A stretch of 35,853 nt of DNA from contig QKFD01000063.1 in the NCBI GenBank assembly GCA_003251535.1, positions 1 through 35,853 of the forward strand. The letters run 5' to 3'. Below, in pieces: positions 17,171-25,405 of the stretch; position 1 is the first letter of the stretch, and each line of letters starts with the position of its first letter. This DNA comes from Chromatiales bacterium (GTDB taxonomy: Bacteria > Pseudomonadota > Gammaproteobacteria > Thiohalomonadales > Thiohalomonadaceae). A program made the position numbers and the translations under genes. The notes below the pieces were generated by a model. It saw only the letters and a program-made list of their open reading frames with translations. It was not told where the DNA came from and searched no databases.

Positions 17171-17240
17171 GGTTGGGTTAGCGGAGCGTCACCCAACCAT
17201 CCCCACCCCGGCACCCGCTGTAGTGGATTCCCGCTGTGGG
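17171..17240 (-). repeat. Partial copy of the palindrome-bounded repeat
   Basis: A palindrome with arms GGTTGGGT/ACCCAACC (17171-17198) is followed by ATCCCCACCCCGGCAC, the same order as the start of copy A, and then diverges. Compensating changes keep the arms paired, suggesting selection on the hairpin or descent from a different REP subtype. Confidence 0.6.
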
Positions 17241-17263
17241 TAGGTGGTCCACGTGTGGCGGCG

Positions 17264-18664
17264 CTAAACCGAGATAAATAGCGCCAGTGTGATGACGCCT
17301 AGCAGAACGCTGACGATGATGGCACCGGTGATTGCCGCTGCCAGCCAAGGGGGGGCTGCCTCTTGGCAGCTGCGGCCATGGGTGGGTTGGTGGGGGAGTC
17401 GGCTGCCTAGATAGGTCAGTAGCAGATCGACATGGCGATCTCCCTTGATGCCATCCCCCACGATAAAGCAGCGGCCATCTTGGGTGTGGAGGCGGATGGC
17501 ATATTCGATCTCCGAGTGGGCCCCTTGATCCGTTTGGGTGCTAATCCGCTTGTCGAAGCCGTAGATATCGCGGGTGCTCAGGGTTCGGCTGAAGCGCTTC
17601 TGGAAGAAGTGGCGGGTGATGGTGAGCTGGTCTCCCGTCAGCTCCACTTGCAGCCGATTGACCAGGTAGTAGAGCCCCCCCAAGAGCATGGCGCTGCCGG
17701 CAAACGCCAGGCCAAGGAATAGCACCAGCTTGGTCAGCAGCGCGAAGAGCGGTGGCTGGTCAGGGCCAAAGCTCTGATACAGGACATAGAGCATGAAGAG
17801 GGAGCCGGCATCGGCGGCGGCGCCGAAGGCGAGTAGTAGTTGACCGAAGGAGCGCTCTCTTCCCGGGGGGTAGTCGATGGTGAAGCCGTTGGCGCGCTCC
17901 TCCACCCGCGCTATCTCCGCTGGCAGCGTCGCAATCTCGGCCCGGGTAGGGGCGGTCTCGGGCGATGCCGGCGGCTCTGTATCGCGCGCTGTCTCGTTGC
18001 CGAGCCGGAAGACGGGGATGGTAAATGACTCGTCGAATCCCACGGCGGGGACCTGCACCCGCACCATCCAGACGATGGCCACCTTGAGATTGCGGCTCTC
18101 CTCCACATGCTGGAGGGAGGCGTCGGGTTGATCGGCATCGACTAAGGCGTTGAAGCGGACCTCGCTGCCGAGGTGGGCGGGGGTGACGTGGGCCTCTGCC
18201 TGGCGGCGCCAGAGCACCTGCTGGGCCGAACTCTGCCCTCGGGTATCACGGATGCAGTTGAGATCCACGCTGGCCTGGCTGCCCGCTGGCAGGCGGTAGG
18301 GGAGGCTGATTCTGCCGGCCACTTGGCCCCCAATCCGTCCTGGGTAGGGTTCAAGGGTGAGGCGGAGTTGGCGGTTTTTTTGCCACTTGAACCAGGCCTT
18401 GAGGACCAGCGGGAGCTGGATCACCACCAACAGGAGTAGAAAAAGTAGTAGTAGATAGCCGTCGAAGTGGTGGAACCCCTCCTGTAGCACCCGCTGCACG
18501 CTGGTACTGATCTCACTCCGCTTGAACAGCACCAACGGGATGATGATGAGCCCGGAGATGAGCAGACTGGCGATCTGGGCGTAGAGGTTTAAATCGACGT
18601 TGTTGGCGCGGATCTGGCCATTTTTCCAGGCCTGGCGCGCCAGCCAAGGGGCAGCGGTTGTCAT
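17264..18664 (-). CDS. Large membrane protein of unknown function
   Basis: 466 residues. Predicted transmembrane segments lie at about 29-47, 68-90, 283-303, 308-335 and 443-464. Between the second and third is a roughly 190-residue soluble beta-rich region (GRIGGQVAGRISLPYRLPAG, CIRDTRGQSS, VRFNALVDAD), and a second soluble part with a PH-like pattern (LTGDQLTITRHFFQKRFSRTL) sits between the fourth and fifth. The alternating membrane pairs and beta domains resemble DUF3592-type membrane proteins, but I cannot assign a family. The ribosome binding site is weak (GGGT, 9 nt from the ATG). The stop codon lies inside a 7-bp inverted repeat (GGCGCTA...TAGCGCC, 17260-17285). It is flanked downstream by the repeat copies and upstream by the hairpin-containing gap before the lipoprotein gene. 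Confidence 0.8.
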   Translation of the reverse strand: MTTAAPWLARQAWKNGQIRANNVDLNLYAQIASLLISGLIIIPLVLFKRSEISTSVQRVLQEGFHHFDGYLLLLFLLLLVVIQLPLVLKAWFKWQKNRQLRLTLEPYPGRIGGQVAGRISLPYRLPAGSQASVDLNCIRDTRGQSSAQQVLWRRQAEAHVTPAHLGSEVRFNALVDADQPDASLQHVEESRNLKVAIVWMVRVQVPAVGFDESFTIPVFRLGNETARDTEPPASPETAPTRAEIATLPAEIARVEERANGFTIDYPPGRERSFGQLLLAFGAAADAGSLFMLYVLYQSFGPDQPPLFALLTKLVLFLGLAFAGSAMLLGGLYYLVNRLQVELTGDQLTITRHFFQKRFSRTLSTRDIYGFDKRISTQTDQGAHSEIEYAIRLHTQDGRCFIVGDGIKGDRHVDLLLTYLGSRLPHQPTHGRSCQEAAPPWLAAAITGAIIVSVLLGVITLALFISV

Positions 18665-18760
18665 TATATTTTACCCAGGGGCTGTCGGATGGAGCGGTTC
18701 AGTCTACCGCACTAGGTAGTGACCTCTGTCGCTCATGCCCACGCGCTGGGTATCCGCGGA

Positions 18761-18861
18761 GGAGGGGCTATGTGCCCCTCCCGGCCGCTGTCGCCACCAC
18801 CGCATCTTGGTGAGGTGGTGTGGTCTGGATGTAACTGTAATAGAGGGGCGCTGGCGCCCTC
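18761..18861 (-). terminator. Hairpins downstream of the lipoprotein gene
   Basis: Two stem-loops follow the lipoprotein gene on the - strand: one with a bulge right at its stop (GAGGGGCGC...GCGCCCTC, 18843-18861) and a perfect 8-bp one (GGAGGGGC-TATGT-GCCCCTCC, 18761-18781). Neither has a clear T-tract. They separate this gene from the membrane protein gene. Confidence 0.4.
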
Positions 18862-19518
18862 CTACGGCACTACCTCAACCACGGGCTGCCAGTTAAACAT
18901 CCCATCAAAATCCGTGCAGCCGAGCATGGCGGGCGAGGCGTCATCGACATAGATCTGATACGCCGCATTGGTCGGATAGGAGAGGTATTCGCTACACCAG
19001 ACACTCTGGCCGGTACCGATGACCACCTTGGCGCCGGGCTTGAGGGTGCAGCGGGTCAGCTTGTCGAGGGGGGAGAACTGGTAGCAGATCTCATAGTTGT
19101 TGCGGTACTGGGCGACCTCGCCGGTCGGTTTGTGGAAGGCCCACCACTTACCCAAGCGGCTGTAAGGGTTGGTGCTGTTCCAGGCGCGAAAGAGGGTGAC
19201 CGTCGCGGTGGCTTGATAGACCTGGCCTTGGCACAACCCCCCTTTATCCGGGGCCCCCAGCGCCTTAGTCAGCAGCGTCTCATCCTGGACCGGCTGGAGC
19301 AGGCCACGGTACTCCGCGGGGAGGGTGGTGGTGCCGCTACAGGTCGCCCCGGCGCTACTGGCGGCAACGGGGGGCGATGTCGTTGCGGGCTGGGTGGCTG
19401 AATCCTGCACGGGCAGGTGGGTACAGCCGCCGAGCGTGAGGAGGGCGAGGATTGCCCAGTGGCGTGGGCGCAGTTGCCGGCCACAGTGCTGCGGCCAAGA
19501 GGTGGCTAGTCTATTCAT
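18862..19518 (-). CDS. Outer-membrane-type lipoprotein of unknown function
   Basis: 218 residues with a basic N-region, a hydrophobic stretch and the lipobox LTLGGC (lipidated Cys32), so it is exported and lipid-anchored; residue +2 is Thr, which does not match the inner-membrane retention rule. A Thr/Pro/Ser/Ala-rich linker (33-60) leads to a globular part with at least seven cysteines (for example GGLCQGQ, YEICYQF, TRCTLKPG, VWCSEYLS, MLGCTDFDG), consistent with several disulfides. No enzymatic motif is recognised. AGGGATG precedes the ATG. It lies about 140 bp downstream of the response regulator gene on the same strand, so co-transcription is possible but not evident. Confidence 0.75.
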   Translation of the reverse strand: MNRLATSWPQHCGRQLRPRHWAILALLTLGGCTHLPVQDSATQPATTSPPVAASSAGATCSGTTTLPAEYRGLLQPVQDETLLTKALGAPDKGGLCQGQVYQATATVTLFRAWNSTNPYSRLGKWWAFHKPTGEVAQYRNNYEICYQFSPLDKLTRCTLKPGAKVVIGTGQSVWCSEYLSYPTNAAYQIYVDDASPAMLGCTDFDGMFNWQPVVEVVP

Positions 19519-19655
19519 GACTCATCCCTGTGTAGTGGGCCGGGGCCCTATTCATCCATGGGTACGATACGGCTCTCCGCGATGATAGCGTCTCTAGCGG
19601 GATCTGCAATCAGAACGCCTGGGGGGGCGCCGGCGTCTCGCTAAATGGGTGCCGC

Positions 19656-20342
19656 TCAGCCCTCCGCCTCCTCCGGCAGGCTGCGCTGGAGCTTGCCGTT
19701 GAAGGCAAAACCGGCGCCGTAGATGGTGCGCAGGGGGTCGCCATGGGCCTTGAGTTTGCGGCGGAGGCGGTGGACCAGAGCATCGATGGAGGCACCGGCA
19801 TTCTGTTCCAGCATCAGGTCGCGGGAGATCTGCTGTTGGGGCGACTCTATCAAGGCATTCATGAAGAGCAGCTCGCGGTGGGTGAGGGGGATGACCACGC
19901 CATCAGGGGTGGTGAGTTCGCGGCGCGAGTAGGCCAGCTGCCAGCTGTTGGGGGTAGTCGTAGGCGCGGGATTGAGGCGGCGCCAGACGGCGCTGACCAC
20001 CGCCGCCACTTCGGCCAGGGGCACCGGCTTGACCAGATAGACATGGGCGCCGCTCTCCCAGCCGGCGAGACGCTCTTCCAGCTGGTCACGGGCGGTCAGG
20101 ATGACCAGACCGAGCTGTGGGCGGCCGGCGAGCCGGCGGGCGATGGTGAGGCCATCCTCGCCGGGCAGGCCGAGGTCCAGGATCACCACGTCACACGGGG
20201 TGGTGGCAAGGTGCTGATCGAGGCCGCGGCCATCCTCCAGCCCGCAGGCGTGGATACCGGCCGAATTGAGGTAGAAGACCAGGTCCTCCCGCAGGCGCGG
20301 ATTGTCCTCCACCACCAGACAGTGGAATGCACTGCTGTTCAT
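19656..20342 (-). CDS. OmpR-family response regulator
   Basis: 228 residues. The receiver domain (about 7-120) has the acidic pair ED at 12-13, phospho-acceptor Asp56 in ILDLGLP, the T in LTARDQ and Lys in KPV. The C-terminal winged helix (about 135-222) ends in RRKLKAHGDPLRTIYGAGFAF, typical of OmpR/PhoB DNA-binding domains. It is a DNA-binding transcription regulator driven by the kinase encoded immediately upstream: its ATG overlaps the kinase stop (ATGA), so the two are translationally coupled. Targets are not evident; the lipoprotein gene next downstream is one candidate. Confidence 0.93.
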   Translation of the reverse strand: MNSSAFHCLVVEDNPRLREDLVFYLNSAGIHACGLEDGRGLDQHLATTPCDVVILDLGLPGEDGLTIARRLAGRPQLGLVILTARDQLEERLAGWESGAHVYLVKPVPLAEVAAVVSAVWRRLNPAPTTTPNSWQLAYSRRELTTPDGVVIPLTHRELLFMNALIESPQQQISRDLMLEQNAGASIDALVHRLRRKLKAHGDPLRTIYGAGFAFNGKLQRSLPEEAEG

Positions 20343-22297
20343 TGCGCCTCCTGCGGCACGATGAGGGTGAAACGGCTGCCTTGGCCAGGGCTCGATTCTA
20401 CCCGTACTGAACCGCCATGGGCCTCCAGGATGCGGCGTACCAGGTAGAGACCGAGACCGGCCCCGGTGGCGCCGATGCCGCGCCCGCGCCAGTAGCGGTC
20501 GAAGGCGCGTGAGAGGGTCTCATCATCCATCCCGATGCCCTGATCCCCCACCGCGATGGTGACCCCCTCCTGCTCGGCCTGTAGCTCGATGCTGACCTCG
20601 CTCCCCGTTGGGGCGTATTTGAGGGCGTTGTCGATGAGGTTGGCGAGGGCCACCCGCAGATACTCCGGGTCACCCCACACCAGGGGCAGCGGGCCTTTGA
20701 TCTCCAACAGTAGGGCGTGGCTGTGGCGGCCGCGGAAGGTCTCCTGCACCGCACGGGCGAGCTGGGCGAGGTCCAGTGGGCGGCGCACCAGGTGGACCTG
20801 CTCCAGGCCTTGGCGGTCCCGGGCCAGGGAGTGTTCCACCAGTTGGTTGAGCCGCTCGACGGCGCCGTGGATGGTGTCGTAGCGCGGGCCGGTGGCCTGG
20901 CATCTGCCGTCATCCAGCTGCTCCAGCACGGAGGTGGCTGACTCGATCTCGGCGAGCGGGGTCTTGATCTCATGGAACAGCATGGCCACAAAGTCGGCCT
21001 GCTCGCGCCGGGCCGCCCGCTCCCGCTGGGCCAGCTCCGCCGCCTGTTGGGCGGCCCGCTCGCTGGTGGTCTGGGCCTGTTTGATCTCCAGTACTCGGAT
21101 GGCGACGGCGAAGTGGAGGGTGAGCACGGTGGCCACCGAGGCGAGCTGACTGCCGTAGAGATCCGCCGTCAGGCTGGTGTGGATACCGAGGCCGGAGAGG
21201 GCGGTGAGAGCGAGGCCGGTGACCTGTAGCAGGATGGTCACCAGCAGTAGGCCGCCGAGGGGGCGGCGCTGGCGGAGGTGGTTGATGGCGGCGATGATGC
21301 CCGCCAGATTCAGCAGCAGGACGATGAGGCTAAGTATCTCCCCCAGCCGGGCGAAGTAGCCGGTGAAGACGCTGAGGGCAATGGCGGTGGCGATGGCGCC
21401 CAACCCCCAGCAGAGGCGGGCGAGCCGTGGGTAGAAGCGGGGCATATCGAACACCCGTACCTGCACCAGGGAGATGCTGGCCACTGTCAGCGTCAGGGCC
21501 AGGCGCAGGATATCCCGCACCAGCAGGGGGTGGTCCGGCAGTAGGTATTGGAACAGCAGACCGTCGTAGGAGAAGAAGAAGAACCAGCGCAGGGCGAGAT
21601 AGAAGCTGAACTCGGCAAAGAGCAGCTCGCGCAGGGTGGCGAAGTGGAGCAGGTTGATGGCGAGGAGCACCGTGATGGTGCCGAAGTAGAGGCCGAACAG
21701 CATCCCCTCGCGCACCAGCAGCCGCTGGTGCGCCGCCGGGGTGTGGAGGGAGAGATAGGCGTTGAAGTTGCCGTCGTGGCGCAGGCGGAGATAGAGGGTG
21801 TAGGGCTCTCCCAGCGGCAGCTCCAGCGGAAAGACCACCGCCCGGTCATCGATAGCGCGCTGATTGAAGGGGCGCATATCGCCGCCGCTGAGCTGCCGCC
21901 AGCCGGTGGCGCTGGGGAGGTAGAGTTCGGCGCTGTCCAGATAGGTGGGGAGGATGCGCAGCCGCCACTCGGTGGTGTCGGTCGCCGTGACACTGAAGCG
22001 TAGCCAGGTGGTCCGGCCGGGCCCAAAGCCCGCGACTAAATGGCCCGAGAGCGGTTGAAAGGGGCCAGCCAGCCCCCTGGCCACCTGCTCAATCCCCAGG
22101 TTGCCTGCGTCCCCCTCCAGTCGCTCCAGGTGGCCGGCCAGCTCTACGGAGGTGCTCTGGCCTTCGAGGTACAGGTTGGCCATGGCCGGCACGCCCCAGA
22201 GGAGCAGCAGCAGGAGACCCAGAAGGCGGCCCCAGCGGCGGCCGGTGGGTTGGCTTGGGTTGTGGCGCGCAGGGGGACGCAGGGGGGTGGGGATCAT
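20339..22297 (-). CDS. 7TMR-DISM sensor histidine kinase
   Basis: 652 residues. A signal peptide (about 22-41) is followed by a periplasmic beta-sandwich sensor (about 42-190; WLRFSVTATDTTEWRL, LYLRLRHDGNFNAYLSLHTP), which fits the 7TMR-DISMED2 domain. Seven hydrophobic helices follow (about 200-410), then a short coiled coil (SERAAQQAAELAQRERAARREQ) and the kinase core: H-box FHEIKTPL with His442, N-box NLIDNALKYAP, G1 DQGIGM, F-box and G2 GAGLGLYL. DISMED2 sensors are thought to bind carbohydrate-like or envelope ligands; the ligand here is unknown. The gene precedes its regulator, with an ATGA overlap. The start is uncertain because no good ribosome binding site is visible before ATG 22297. 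Confidence 0.92.
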   Translation of the reverse strand: MIPTPLRPPARHNPSQPTGRRWGRLLGLLLLLLWGVPAMANLYLEGQSTSVELAGHLERLEGDAGNLGIEQVARGLAGPFQPLSGHLVAGFGPGRTTWLRFSVTATDTTEWRLRILPTYLDSAELYLPSATGWRQLSGGDMRPFNQRAIDDRAVVFPLELPLGEPYTLYLRLRHDGNFNAYLSLHTPAAHQRLLVREGMLFGLYFGTITVLLAINLLHFATLRELLFAEFSFYLALRWFFFFSYDGLLFQYLLPDHPLLVRDILRLALTLTVASISLVQVRVFDMPRFYPRLARLCWGLGAIATAIALSVFTGYFARLGEILSLIVLLLNLAGIIAAINHLRQRRPLGGLLLVTILLQVTGLALTALSGLGIHTSLTADLYGSQLASVATVLTLHFAVAIRVLEIKQAQTTSERAAQQAAELAQRERAARREQADFVAMLFHEIKTPLAEIESATSVLEQLDDGRCQATGPRYDTIHGAVERLNQLVEHSLARDRQGLEQVHLVRRPLDLAQLARAVQETFRGRHSHALLLEIKGPLPLVWGDPEYLRVALANLIDNALKYAPTGSEVSIELQAEQEGVTIAVGDQGIGMDDETLSRAFDRYWRGRGIGATGAGLGLYLVRRILEAHGGSVRVESSPGQGSRFTLIVPQEAQ

Positions 22298-22372
22298 AGG
22301 GGTAAGGCTTACTCTACGCCATGGACCTTGGCCAATCCTGACAACATCTTTCCTCCCCTCTCATGGTGGGGT

Positions 22373-23059
22373 CTATCTACCCCAGGCCAGTGGCGGTAGG
22401 TGCAGGTGCTCGCCCACCTGCTCCGCGCTTGGCGGGGAGGGGAAGTGGGGCACCACCCCCAGCAGCGGGGCCGGCAGGCGGGCCCGCAGGGTGGCGATAT
22501 TCTCTGCCTCCAGCGCCATGCTGGGCCCCACGCTGTTGGCCACCCAGCCGGCCAGCGATAGTCCCATGGCGCGGATGCTGGCGGCGCTTAGGAGGGCGTG
22601 GTTGATGCAGCCGAGCCGCAGCCCCACCACCAGCACCACCGGTAGCCCGAGGGCGACCGCGAGATCGGCCAGCGACTCCTGTTCGTTTATGGGGACTAGA
22701 AACCCACCCGCCCCCTCCACCACAACGGTGAGCCCCTGCCGCTCCAGGGCCTGCACCGCTGCCACCAGCGGCCGCAGGGCGATGCTCTGGCCGGCGCGGG
22801 CAGCGGCCAGGTGGGGGGCGACCGGCTCCGCCAGGGCGTAGGGGTTCACCTGCTCGTAGGGGAGTGCCTGTGAGGCGGCCGCCTGGAGGGCGAGGGCATC
22901 GTCGTTGCGGGGCCCGGCCGGGGTGGTGTGGCAGCCGGCGGCGACCGGTTTGACCCCCGCCACCGCTATCCCGCGGCCTTTGAATTGCGCCATCAACCCC
23001 AGGCTGATGGCGGTCTTGCCGACCTCGGTGTCGGTGCCGGTGATGAAGAGGCCTGCCAT
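22373..23059 (-). CDS. bioD: Dethiobiotin synthetase BioD
   Basis: ATP-dependent carboxylation of 7,8-diaminononanoate to dethiobiotin, the penultimate step of biotin synthesis, in the cytosol. 228 residues. The P-loop GTDTEVGKT lies at residues 8-16; KPVAAGC follows strand 2, and VEGAGGFLVPINEQ is the conserved BioD segment. ATG 23059 is chosen because it overlaps the bioC stop by one base (TGATG), follows GGAGGGGG and puts the P-loop at the usual position; the longer open frame to 23092 adds 11 residues with no support. The gene ends with TAG 75 bp before the sensor kinase start. Confidence 0.95.
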   Translation of the reverse strand: MAGLFITGTDTEVGKTAISLGLMAQFKGRGIAVAGVKPVAAGCHTTPAGPRNDDALALQAAASQALPYEQVNPYALAEPVAPHLAAARAGQSIALRPLVAAVQALERQGLTVVVEGAGGFLVPINEQESLADLAVALGLPVVLVVGLRLGCINHALLSAASIRAMGLSLAGWVANSVGPSMALEAENIATLRARLPAPLLGVVPHFPSPPSAEQVGEHLHLPPLAWGR

Positions 23060-23943
23060 CACCCCCTCCGGCGCGGTAGTAGGGGTTGCCAACCCGCTCC
23101 TGGCGCCTGGGCAGCGGGTGCCTGGACGGCGGGTTCGGTACCGAAGGCGTGGCCGTAGACCACCTCATAGGTGGCCGGGATCCGCCCGCTGGCGGTGCGC
23201 TGCTGCTCATAGGCGGCCAGCATCGCCTTCAAGCGGCCCTTGCCGGTGAGTCCGGCGGGGCGCTCGGTGTTGATGTTGTGGGCACCGATCCCCTTCAGGT
23301 CGCGCATCAGGCCCGCCACCTCTTGGTAGGTCACCACCAGCCGCTCGGTGTCGAGCACCGGGTCGGCCAGGCGGGCGCGTATCAGGGCGTCCCCGACCTC
23401 GTGCATATCGATGAACTGATTGACGTGGACCGCCGGATCGGCAGCCGCCCAGGCGCCGCGTAGCTCCTTGAGGGTGTCCGGGCCGAGGGTGGCGAACTGT
23501 AGCAGGCCACCGGGACGCAGCACCCGGGCGAGGCCGCGGTAGAGGGGATCGAGGCCATTGCACCACTGCAAGGTGAGGCTGGAGAAGATGAGATCGAAGC
23601 TGCCGGCGGCAAACGGCAGCTGTTCGGCATCGGCGGCGATAAAGGCGTGGCCGCGGCGCCAGCGCTGCCAGCCGGAGAGGCGGGCGCGGGCGCGGTGCAG
23701 CATGGCTGGGGCGAGATCGATGGCGATGATGGTCGCCTGCGGATAGCGGGCGGCGAGGGCGGCGGTGCAGTAGCCGGTACCGGCGCCGACGTCGAGGATG
23801 CGTTGCGGTGTCAGGCGCACCAGCTCCAGCCGCTCCAGCAGCTGGTCGGCCACCTCCCGCTGGAGGGCGGCGCAGGCGTCGTAGGTGGCGGCGGCGCGCT
23901 CAAACGCCTCCCGCACCCGTCGCTTGTCGTAGGTGTCAGGCAT
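23059..23943 (-). CDS. bioC: Malonyl-ACP O-methyltransferase BioC
   Basis: BioC methylates malonyl-ACP with SAM to start pimeloyl synthesis by the fatty-acid pathway. 294 residues from ATG 23943, which begins MPDTYDKRRVREAFERAAATYD, the usual BioC N-terminus; the open frame extends to a GTG at 23997 with no ribosome binding site. The SAM-binding motif ILDVGAGTGY lies at 49-58, then IDLAPAML, DAEQLPF and SLTLQWC (BioC-typical LQWC). The C-terminal Ala/Pro/Gln-rich tail (AVQAPAAQAPGAGW) is an extension without homology that I can see. It forms a coupled pair with bioD; no bioB, F or H is in the window. The pair sits between two two-component systems on the same strand. Confidence 0.95.
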   Translation of the reverse strand: MPDTYDKRRVREAFERAAATYDACAALQREVADQLLERLELVRLTPQRILDVGAGTGYCTAALAARYPQATIIAIDLAPAMLHRARARLSGWQRWRRGHAFIAADAEQLPFAAGSFDLIFSSLTLQWCNGLDPLYRGLARVLRPGGLLQFATLGPDTLKELRGAWAAADPAVHVNQFIDMHEVGDALIRARLADPVLDTERLVVTYQEVAGLMRDLKGIGAHNINTERPAGLTGKGRLKAMLAAYEQQRTASGRIPATYEVVYGHAFGTEPAVQAPAAQAPGAGWQPLLPRRRG

Positions 23944-24025
23944 GGCAGCGGGGATCTCGCTGGGGTGGAGGGCGGCTATTATCCTGGAATCTGACACCGA
24001 TCGACACGGCCGCGCCGACAGCGCT

Positions 24026-25405
24026 TCAAGCCGTGCGGGGGTGGAGCAGGTCCTGGGGCAGGGTCACGGTGGCGCAGAGCCCCCCCTCCGGCCGATTGGC
24101 AAACTGGAGCTGGGCGTCGTGCAGCTCGGCGATACGGCGGGCGATGGAGAGGCCGAGCCCGGCCCCCTCGATGGTGGGGTTGAGGCGGTGGAAGCGGGCA
24201 CCGATGCGGGCCAGCTCCTCCTCCGGTACCCCGGGGCCGCCGTCACAGACGGTGCAGCAGATGAGATGTTCGGTGGCGCTGATGGTGACGGTGATCTCGC
24301 CGCCGGCTGGGGTGTAGCGCACGGCGTTGTCGATCAGGTTGCGCAGTAGCGCCCCCAGCAGCTCCGGCCGCCCCACCACCGGCGCGGCGCCGTCGCGCAG
24401 GAGGGATAGCTCCTGCCCCTTGGCGATCGCCATCACCCCTACCTCGGCACACACCTCCTCCGCCAGCCGCCCCAGGTCGGTCGGGACCAGGGTAACGCGG
24501 GTGCCCGCCCCCTCCAGCCGCGCCAGGGTGAGCAGCTGGCCCACCAGGTGCTCCAGCCGGTGGCCGCCATGCAGCACCCGCTTGAGCCCCTGGCGCAACG
24601 CCTCCGGTTCCCCCGCCAGGAGCGCCGACTCCGCCTGGGCGCGGAGCGCCGCCAAGGGGGTGCGTAGCTCGTGGGCGGCGTCGGCGGTGAAGCGGCGCTC
24701 GTTGTCGAAGGCGGTGGCCAGCCGTACCAGCAGGCGGTTGATCCGCTCCGCCAGCGGCAGCAGCTCCCGCGGCAGCTGGGTGGTGGCCAGGGGGCGCAGG
24801 TGATCGGCGGAGCGGCTATCCACCTCCTTGGCCAGGTTACGCAGCGGGCGCAGGCTGAGGCGCACCAGGATGATGGCTATCAGCGCCAGCAGTGGCAGGC
24901 CGAACAGGTAGGGGGCGAGCGACTCGGCCACCACCTCGGAACTCACCTCATCGCGCGCCTTGTCGGTCTCGCCGACCAGCACCTCCAGGCTGCCGCGGGT
25001 CTCGCGGAAGAAGCGCATGGTGCGCCCCTCCCAGCTGCCGTAGCTGAAGCCATTGGGCGGGAGGGGGGCGATGAGGAGTTGGGGGGCGTCGATGGAGCGT
25101 AGGAGCACCTCTGGGTCGCCGCGTTGCCAGAGCTGGAAGATCAGCTCTGACTGGTAGCGGTGGGCGGGGGTCTTGGGGGGCTGGATCGGGTCGTGGCCGA
25201 GTTCGCCATTACGGCCCAGTCCGTAGGCGTCGCCGATGGCGAGCAGGCTCTGGCCGGCTTGGGCGAGCTGGGCGTCGAACAGCTCCTCCGCCTCGTGGCG
25301 GGCCACCTCGGCGCTCTGTTTGGCGGCGGTGACGCCAAACAGCGCCACCGCCAGCACCAGCAGCGCCACCAGGCGCCGTTCGAGGGAGCCGGGGATGGGC
25401 CTCAA
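24026..25405 (-). CDS. QseC/PmrB-type sensor histidine kinase
   Basis: 459 residues starting at TTG, whose first bases overlap the regulator stop (TTGA) and which follows GAGGAGGGG; no nearby ATG fits. The first membrane helix lies at about 10-29, a periplasmic sensor at 30-165 (WEGRTMRFF and GSLEVLVGETDKARDEV, the pattern of QseC-type N-terminal sensors), the second helix at 168-186, then HAMP and the kinase core: DAAHELRTPLAALRAQAE with His245, N-box NLIDNAVRYTP, G1 DGGPGVP and G2 GLGLSIA. Kinases of this family respond to cations, Fe(III) or cationic peptides and phosphorylate an OmpR-type partner. The operon order (LtaS-like enzyme, regulator, kinase) recalls pmr/ept loci that remodel the envelope. 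Confidence 0.93.
   Translation of the reverse strand: MRPIPGSLERRLVALLVLAVALFGVTAAKQSAEVARHEAEELFDAQLAQAGQSLLAIGDAYGLGRNGELGHDPIQPPKTPAHRYQSELIFQLWQRGDPEVLLRSIDAPQLLIAPLPPNGFSYGSWEGRTMRFFRETRGSLEVLVGETDKARDEVSSEVVAESLAPYLFGLPLLALIAIILVRLSLRPLRNLAKEVDSRSADHLRPLATTQLPRELLPLAERINRLLVRLATAFDNERRFTADAAHELRTPLAALRAQAESALLAGEPEALRQGLKRVLHGGHRLEHLVGQLLTLARLEGAGTRVTLVPTDLGRLAEEVCAEVGVMAIAKGQELSLLRDGAAPVVGRPELLGALLRNLIDNAVRYTPAGGEITVTISATEHLICCTVCDGGPGVPEEELARIGARFHRLNPTIEGAGLGLSIARRIAELHDAQLQFANRPEGGLCATVTLPQDLLHPRTA

Noticed and set aside
22373-23210. Second frame overlapping bioD on the same strand (277 residues)
   Set aside because: Pro/Arg/Gly-rich shadow frame of bioD and the end of bioC with no domain signature.
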